A DNA stretch of 64,000 bases from Taenia hydatigena (lineage: Eukaryota; Platyhelminthes; Cestoda; Cyclophyllidea; Taeniidae), in assembly GCA_036345935.2 (NCBI GenBank), contig JADWOT020000001.1, positions 30,075,062-30,139,061 of the forward strand. The letters run 5' to 3'. The notes below the pieces were generated by a model. The model was given only the letters and a program-made list of their open reading frames with translations, made no database searches and was not told the DNA's origin. Positions within the stretch are counted from its first letter, which is position 1; each line of letters starts with the position of its first letter. A program made the translations under genes and the position numbers. Positions 57,252 through 64,000 of the stretch are shown here, in pieces.

Positions 57252-59589
57252 TTCACAACATACAAGAATCTTGAAAGTACCATTACTTCCTTGTGATTGC
57301 AGTAGAATTCGCAAGGTTTGGCATGGACTTAGGAACCCATTCAGTGATATCACTCATTGGAGAATTGAATCCATCCGCATGAGAGGACAACTAGTTGGCT
57401 GGGCGGATGTTGAGGGTTTTGGTAATGATGGAACATTTTGAGGACAAGCTTTAATTGAGGTTGATTGAGCCTGATTGTTAGGCGCCTTTGCTTCATGAGC
57501 ACAGATAGACAGTGTGTCTGCGTATGAGGGGCAGTCGTGGAGGAGGAGGGTACAAGTTGACAAAACAGCCGATCTCTTTTGACCGACACTTCAAGACGCC
57601 TCAGTCTATTTGATTTCCACCACACACACATTCAGAAAGCTGCTTTGTGTTATAGCTGCTTTTGCCACTCCAGCAGACACCGCATGATGCGATTTCTCTT
57701 CGCAGTTTGCATCATCTTCTCCTCAGCCATCAATACTCGCATGTCGATGCACTCAATTCCCGGCTTATGGATACATCATCACATGCTGATGTTGGAAAAT
57801 GCACGGCTGCTTCGGTATGTCGGTGTGTTTTTGAATTAGATGTGGTTCATTTAATCCTGCTATTTGGCGACAAACGCTTAATGAACGTGCTTGCCCATAC
57901 CAATTCGCATCTATTCGCCTTTAAGGGAGAGGCAGACCCACTTGAACGAGCGCAGCCCTCATCACCTTGCTCCATTCGTTGCATTATTAATGACCAGTGC
58001 CACCTACACGCTCCCACTCCCTTCGTTCCATGGATTTGGAGAGCAAGGAGGGAGAGGCAAGAGCTTCACCTACTGCACCCCTTTGCAAATATGTTGGTAA
58101 ACTGCTGCCGTTAAATTTCGTGATTGTACACGAAGGAGCAGCTTCACCCTATTTCAATGCCTTTTTTCCGCCAATGCAGATAGAGACCGCTCAGAGGCGG
58201 CTTCAGTGGAGTATGTTGTTGCTACGCATAGCTTGCATCGCACCAGTTGATTACCGGATTACGGAGGAGCAGATGCTTGAATAACCGCAGTGTTTTGGAT
58301 TGAACCCAAGTCATCATCCCTCTCTGCCATATAATTGTTTGGACTGACCCTTGTAAGATTACTTGATCGGAATAAAAGATAGACGAAACCGTTTCAATTT
58401 TATTGTTAGGGGTTCCCTGAAGACGGCGAAACAGAGCTGACTATTACGAAGCTACTCTGAAAGTGAGTTACCACCCCAGCAGTGCTAGGAAGCTTGTCTG
58501 TGTGAAAGGTGAAGGAGGAGTGAAGAGCTGATTTGGCACTTCCACTGATCACTTCCTCACCGGCTGTCGAAGTCAACAGCGAACACCTTCGAAAGGCTGT
58601 TTCGCGCGTAAACTTTATTTATTATTTACTTAATTATGATGAGTGTCATAATGTGTACAAATGCTGGTGATGGATCTAAACTTGTCAAGCTCAAGGCGAC
58701 TGCATTGTAGCATTTCATCAACGCTACGTCCACAAAGGCGGCGAAAAATGTTGTGCAAAGCACTAAATAGGAGACCTTTTAACAGCTCACTCACGTAGCA
58801 TTAGAACCGGGATTGCAGCACGGAAATGTACTGAAGATAAGCGCAAGAAGCAAAGCCACAGTAGCAGGTAATACGTTTTTCTTTTGCACAAGACTAACAC
58901 ATTGACTAAAAGAAATCCAGATTCCCCTTGGGCAGCAGTCCATCAACGCCAAACAGTGTGGTGACTGTCGCACCTTCTTCCATTGCTAAATGTCCTCCGG
59001 GAAATGTGGATGCCAGAGAATAGAAGAAGAGGAGCTGAATCGTCATTTTATCACCACGAGGTACCCTTCCGTGCGAGTCGACTGCACCCGCTTCAGTGTA
59101 GCAGGTGCTGACACTCCTCTCTGGTCTCTCAGGCATGCGTCTCAGGGCAGACGAGAAAGCAGAGCAGACATTTGGGCTTGTAATTCATCCTGGAGCAAGA
59201 TTTGATGCAGTAATCAACAAAATGAGGCTTGAAGTAGCATATACGGGTACAACCCCCCAGTAGGTTTGCTGGGGTTGTCAGACATTGGTATTTTCTCTGC
59301 TATACGTACATGCCTTCCTCGCTGCAACAGTCGATGAGTCAATCACATGGCACTTTTGACGTTGCGATGACCTAACGACAATGTAGACCAGCGAATCATT
59401 TTTCGTGGCGTCATTCTATGCCTGCTAGTCACTGGATCAGCTTATCAAACCAATGTACTGGCTTGAGTAGCTGGATTGTGATCCTTCATTCAAGCCCCTT
59501 CTCCAAGCGATCCACAGCAAGACATCACAGATTCCTTGCAATCTTCTTTACCTTGGCTTCCATCTTTTTGCAGTGAGTGAAGTGAGAGC
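57252..59589. other. Mostly single-copy DNA with overlapping short frames
   Basis: Bases 57290-57400 resemble the start of G (GATATCACTCAT and CATCCGCATGA). Around 57870-58020 a degraded N tail is visible (GCAGCCCTCATCAC). Three frames overlap between 57579 and 58284, the longest 150 codons at 57662-58114; with three frames open at once none is preferred. A hairpin lies at 59249-59278. Confidence 0.4.
59249..59278. other. Small perfect-stem hairpin
   Basis: ACAACCCC pairs with GGGGTTGT, with AG and CT extending the stem across two unpaired C bases. The loop is TAGGTTTG. It is isolated and its role is unknown. Confidence 0.6.
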
Positions 59590-59790
59590 AGATAGCGAGC
59601 ACTTCTCACTGATGATTTACTCAACAAGGCAGAGCAATGAGGGTCATGCTGGTTCAGAGAGTGCTTTACTCCCTCCATGGAGGATGATGACGACGGTTCT
59701 GCAGCAGGAAGCATGTTCATCGAACGCTTCTAGCCTAGCATTGAGGACTACTTGGTCAAGCGCATATCAAGCAACTCTGCAGTGAGGATG
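59590..59790 (-). repeat. Module N
   Basis: The core is 59708-59731, preceded by ATGATGACGACGGTTC. The TATA-like stretch is degraded to GCATATCAAGC. Confidence 0.8.
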
Positions 59791-59889
59791 GCATAGCAGT
59801 GGGGCCTTCAGCACCACCCCCTGACGACGATCCGAATGAAGGCGCTACCTTGTACTTTGTGCTGGATTGAGTATTTCTCAATGTTGGAC

Positions 59890-59999
59890 TTTTGAATTAT
59901 ATATGCCTGACCAATTGGTATTTAAAGTTGAACGAGAAGCGTTCGACGAACACGCCTGTGGCTGCCAAACTGTCGTCAAAGAGGTTTATAAAATTTGGC
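59890..59999 (+). repeat. Module N, left of foldback R5
   Basis: The core is 59934-59959 with both palindrome halves near consensus. It is preceded by ATTATATATGCC and joins the R arm directly through GGCTGCCAAACTGTCGTC. Confidence 0.85.
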
Positions 60000-60660
60000 A
60001 GAATATCAGAAAATCGGCCATTTAAAGCTGCTATCAAACCAACAAAATCGAGGGTAGTAAGAAGCATCAATTTTGTGTTTCCTTACTAGGCATAGCCTCA
60101 TTGTCAGGTTAAGGTCCACCGGCAGCACGGCAACCTCCATTCACCTCCGAATTTTGGTCTAGTAAATAGGCCACATTTAACTTTTCTGGCGGCCAGTTCT
60201 TGCCCAAAGCAAATTCGAGCAGAAGATATTGACCGTTGACAAAGGTTTCGCGGTAGTAACTTCTTTGAATAGGTCTGCCTCTCGACTTGAGCGGCTCAGG
60301 AGCCAGTACAAAATGTTATTGCTCCGACCATTATTTCATTTGGTAAAATGGTGGTGGCGCTTTGTTCCTCCTACTTGGTCAACTTTCCCAGCATTCTCTG
60401 TGTGCAGATGCTCAAATTCACTCTGAGTGAGAAACAGCTCCTACAAAAGTTAAGTGCGTTCATTCTGTGGCGGAGAGGCATGCAGAATGCGAGTTTCCGT
60501 TAGACACATCCACACCTTGTGCTGTGAGTGGATTTCAACCCGACTAACAGACTGTGTCTAGTAGGAAAAATAAAATAAATGTTCCTTATAGCGCCTTGAG
60601 TTTGTTTGATTAGTAAAAGCCTTCAGTGCTCGATTTTCTGACATATTGCAATAAATATGT
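60000..60660. repeat. Foldback module R5
   Basis: The arms are about 60000-60220 and 60420-60650. Paired landmarks are AAATCGGCCATT with TGCTCGATTTTC, TTTCCTTACTAGGC with TCTAGTAGGAAAAA, and AAATTCGAGCAG with TGCTCAAATTCA. The loop is about 190 bases. On its right lies module L instead of N-T. Confidence 0.83.
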
Positions 60661-60689
60661 CAATTCCAATTCACCCAACACCCCTGAGA

Positions 60690-61335
60690 ACTGAAGTGAG
60701 AAATGGAGTCTAACGTCAAATATCCAAAATATCCATCTTGGAATTTCGACTAGTGAGAGAGAGTGAATGTTATTAGCACATTCAAACAATGAATAAACCA
60801 ACGTCCGCCCAGACATGGAAGCACAATCTTCCCCCTTTATTAACCAATGTCATAATGTGGCGATGTGGACCGGTGCGACGTCAAAGACTGCCACGATATG
60901 CCTTTCTGCCAACTCATTTTACGTAGTCACGTATTCATTCCACGTCCTTCCTCTTCAAGAAGTCACTATTGCCAACTTTTATGTGTGCATCACTAACGTT
61001 AATTAATCATTCTCCATTTTGATCGAAATTATTTATTGCTACACCATTAAATGTCCCCCGTTGACTTGCAGATCTGTGGTTCAATTGGCTGGTCGAGTCG
61101 ATAGCAAACTGATTGTAGGGCGTGACTGTGGCTCCAGGTTAACCAGCAGCTACTCAGTGCCTTGATTCACTAACGGCTACCACCTGCCTCTTTCGCCTAT
61201 TTAGTAAACTTGCCATGCTCATAACAAGCTTCCAGTCAACCAGCTAGCCACGCAGGCAACCAAGTGAGAAAGGAAGCGAATTTTTAAATTTGCTACTGCA
61301 TAAATTGTTGACTGACCGACTGCTCCATCAAATAA
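60690..61335 (+). repeat. Module L copy 3
   Basis: It matches 30345-30995 and 6974-7425. It is followed by module M in the opposite orientation from that at 7.4 kb. Confidence 0.85.
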
Positions 61336-61343
61336 CTAAATTA

Positions 61344-61560
61344 TCACTCAACTGATGAATAGTCCCAAAGAGACTTATCCCTTGGCATGGGTTGATTGTT
61401 ATGATGATCAAATAGCAATTGGCACCTTAGATGGACAACGCTCTCTGCCAGAGTTCGTTGGGGTTTCATACAGCCTGCCATTCTGTCGCGCAAGTCGATG
61501 AGTGCTTGACTGGCCAAAGCAGCAAACAAACCGAAAATCCGCCTGACCAACAGCTAGCGA
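61344..61560 (-). repeat. Module M copy 2, inverted
   Basis: The 68-codon minus-strand frame MVRRIFGLFAALASQAL matches copy 1. Flanking DNA on both sides differs from copy 1 apart from L, which shows that M was flipped. Confidence 0.85.
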
Positions 61561-61619
61561 TTGTGCTGCTTTGTCAGTGTTCTCTGGAGTGCGTCGATAC
61601 CATCAATGAAACTTGAGAA

Positions 61620-63030
61620 CTGGAGCTTTGTTTACCTTGCCACCCAACGGGGACGAAGTTGCATACCATAGATTTCCTCAATTCGACTTATACATCCAAC
61701 ACAACTGTGGCTTCTTGTAGCCCATGGATTGGCTTGGCAAAGAAACGGACCCAGTGTGGGCCATCGTCTCCTTTCTTTGTCTCCAGGAGTCCGTATTGAT
61801 CACTTGATTTCCCTCTGTTAGGCAAGTCTTTCCCAATGAAAACCAAATGTTTTTGAGTTTTAGCTATCGGTGCTGCATTTTCTGATTTAGCTTTCAATGG
61901 TACGAAAGTGTCATTCACCTTGTCGACATCCGACAGTGTAGTGCGGAATTGATCGTGGGTAGCCGGATTTACTGAGGAGCCGACTGCTGTAAATAATAGG
62001 GTCAGGGTAGTTTTGTGCAGGCACTACCTCAACAAATCTTTAATGTCGAGGAGGGACCCTCCAGAGGTTGTTGATGGATTGAGAAACCGAAGTACTCACC
62101 TGTGCTGGCCGGACAAACGCCTTTGTCTGGTTTGTCACTGACATCGTTCCGACGACTCCATGCGAGGTCTGAAGTCATCGAGTGCGAGGCCATTTGGCTA
62201 GTGGGAGAGGTAGATGACGGTCTGATGCTAAGAAGTGAACTGTGCATGATCCTAGTGATTCTAGTGGATTATCCGCATCAACTGCTGTTTCCTTTCCCTA
62301 CTTATTTGATCAATCCCGATCACTTCCTACAGGTGACTATGGTGTCCCTCACACCCACTCACCTATCGACGTAAAGCACCGTTGCTTCCCAAACTGGGTG
62401 GTGAAAATTAGCACTTGAAGTGGATGAAACTTTGTGTAAATTATACATCTATGCCGGAGTGAATGAGGCTGAAAGGTAAGGAGTACGAGCAACCAAACAT
62501 TGAAAGAAGGGAAAGAAACCAGCATCGAAGTTAATTTATATTGACAGCAACACCTCTAATGTCATTATGTTACCAGGTAGCAGCAGTTTACCAATGCGCA
62601 GCCTCGGCATGTGCAAGAGAAGGCTACGCAGACTAGTTCATCCTCCCATAGCGTCTTCGCAAAGTCACCGAAGCATGAACATTGCGAAGATTTGACTGCC
62701 TTGTCTGACGAGGATTTGAAAATGAACTGCGCGCGCAGCAGCTCCCAATAACCCGAGTGCGCCAGACTCGAGCAATTGGATTATGTGAGGCCTTGTGTAC
62801 TAACTACTCACACTGCTTGTTCCGAGGGTGTGAAGGTCAAGGAGGAGAGACGGAGCTCTCCACCTTTGCACGCTTTGCGATTCGCTTTCAAGTGGAGCGA
62901 TCGATGCCACTTGGGGCGTTGTTAAGACAGACATCACGCAGCATTCTTGCAGACCAAAGCTCAAGAGCTTTTACTGACGAGCTTAAGACGCAAAAGGTTT
63001 TTATGCTTGTTCTTTCCTATTTTTCCTTTG
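61620..63030 (+). repeat. Module F copy 2
   Basis: It is full length and the best preserved F. Both the minus-strand exon-like frame and the plus-strand cysteine-containing frame (62757-63038, 93 codons, CTNYSHCLFRGCEG) are open here. Confidence 0.9.
61688..61986 (-). CDS. Candidate exon in module F
   Basis: On the minus strand ATTATTTACAG is followed by about 299 bases without a stop. The frame reads SSVNPATHDQFRTTLSD, VDKVNDTFVPLKAKSEN, KTQKHLVFIGKDLPNRG, then KKGDDGPHWVRFFAKPIHG and ends at a stop after ATVVLDV. Copies 1 and 3 share the acceptor region and the first 40 codons, then break. It looks like a terminal exon of a soluble protein or domain; I do not recognise the family. Confidence 0.42.
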
Positions 63031-63610
63031 CCCTGTAGATCCCTAAGAATGCGACGACTACAAGAACCCGCTTAGGTCGAAAGGACACCTCCGATGATAT
63101 CACTCATGCACGAAGTGTACGCATCCACATGATTCAATGAGGACACTGGATGATTGCAAGGACGAAGTTCATCGAGTCCCAAAAGTTTCTAAGGCAGCAA
63201 TCCGCTCTGGGACCAAGGAGACAATAGATGATTGTTGAATCTATCCTACATTGCAAAGGAAACGTTAGCGGTCGAAACAACTAGGAGGATCGAAATCGAG
63301 CGGCTTTAGTAGCGGGTAACACACACCTGCCTGTCCATGCAGACAAGTCGTGCTGACATCAATTGTTTAGTGATGAGACCACCAATGGATGAAGAAACGG
63401 ACGAGGATACATTATGATTGCATACGCCACTTGTGAACGGTTTTGATCCACATTGACTGAGAGGTGGCTCCCACGAAGTGTGAGCTTGTTGCACTGTCAG
63501 CGGCTGCGTATCGACACATTCGCAAGGGTGTGTAAAGGTGCGGGGTCCGTCTTTCCTTACTTGGTCCTCATTCACTCAAAACGAGCAGATTGGATGCAGG
63601 TGGGTATCAG
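63030..63610 (+). repeat. Module G copy 5
   Basis: It is close to copy 1 (above 90 percent by eye). Its minus-strand frame 63306-63575 is open for 89 codons with the same HPCECVDTQPL, SWEPPLSQCGS and GGLITKQLMSA landmarks. Confidence 0.88.
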
Positions 63611-64000
63611 TATCCAGGACCGGTGCTGTTGCTCCACCACCACTGTAAATGCGATTAGTGCTGTTGCAACACTGCTGAATTCTACGGCCAGACTCACCAC
63701 CACGTCATTAGTAGAGACGGATGTGTAGCCACTTCGTCAGGTCGACACGTTTGCATTATATACGCTTTAGCTAATTAGTCCTCAGAGTTAGACGAGATGC
63801 GTTCGACGAACACGTCTCTGGCTGCCGAATCGTCGTCGGCTGCCTTCAGCAGAGCAAAGTACTCACTGAACTAGCATCATATCACCGATGAAGAATGCTC
63901 CCTGTCCACTCTCATCCTAGTCTTTTTGAGGGAATGAAACCTATGCAGAAGATGATGACAAATGGATGCGCGAATGCAGTCACAGAAATTAACAAATCCA
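63611..64000 (+). repeat. T and N modules, cut by window end
   Basis: T (minus) is followed by an N with its core at 63794-63819 and then by the middle part of the inverted N pair. The match to 25380-25761 continues to the last base, so the repeat runs on beyond the window. Confidence 0.85.

Noticed and set aside
11538..63819. Palindromic N core as a rho-independent terminator
   Set aside because: There is no following T run and no bacterial gene context.
11480..63830. N repeats as a CRISPR array
   Set aside because: The copies are kilobases apart, in both orientations and diverged, with no regular spacers and no cas genes; the DNA is eukaryotic in character.
1..64000. Telomeric, rRNA, histone or spliced-leader gene arrays
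   Set aside because: No TTAGGG-type runs, rRNA signatures or known spliced-leader sequence were seen on either strand.

Overview
This window looks like gene-poor, repeat-rich eukaryotic DNA. No ATG-started reading frame exceeds 168 codons, there are no operons or ribosome binding sites, and I found no tRNA or rRNA. Exon-like blocks flanked by AG and GTAAGT are present, together with one complete miniature LTR retrotransposon. A parasitic flatworm, perhaps a taeniid tapeworm, is my guess from composition and from the TRIM element. That guess is inference at low confidence. I recognise no named protein family in the window.

Layout. Bases 1-5525 are largely single-copy within the window and hold no supportable gene. 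From 5526 to the end, almost everything belongs to about fifteen repeat modules present in 2-19 diverged copies in both orientations. I name them A, B, C, E, F, G, K, L, M, N, O, P, Q, R, S and T. Several run in a fixed order: N-T-G-F-E-B-N-S-R-N-T-G-F. It is clearest on the plus strand from 47.8 to 54.25 kb, in part at 33.4-36.6 kb and 9.4-14.1 kb, and reversed at 25.9-22.1 kb and 44.3-42.6 kb. This suggests an ancestral unit of roughly 8 kb that was amplified and then scrambled by deletion and inversion. I call its reading direction the unit strand.

Content of the modules. Modules E, F, G, B, N, P, A, O and K each carry an open frame kept in several diverged copies, usually on the unit strand, often broken by stops or frameshifts in individual copies. 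They look like remnants of one or more amplified protein genes, some with predicted membrane segments (P, E, B tail). Module R is a foldback of about 650 bp with long inverted arms, present four times. Module N is a short block of about 120 bp with a central imperfect palindrome and a TATA-like stretch, present 19 times.

Mobile DNA. The clearest single object is a minus-strand TRIM at 18875-19768. It has two 185-bp LTRs, a 12-base match to the 3' end of tRNA-Leu as primer binding site, a polypurine tract and a short target duplication. The other repeats have no recognisable transposase or reverse transcriptase. All coordinates of repeat boundaries were read by eye and may be off by tens of bases.
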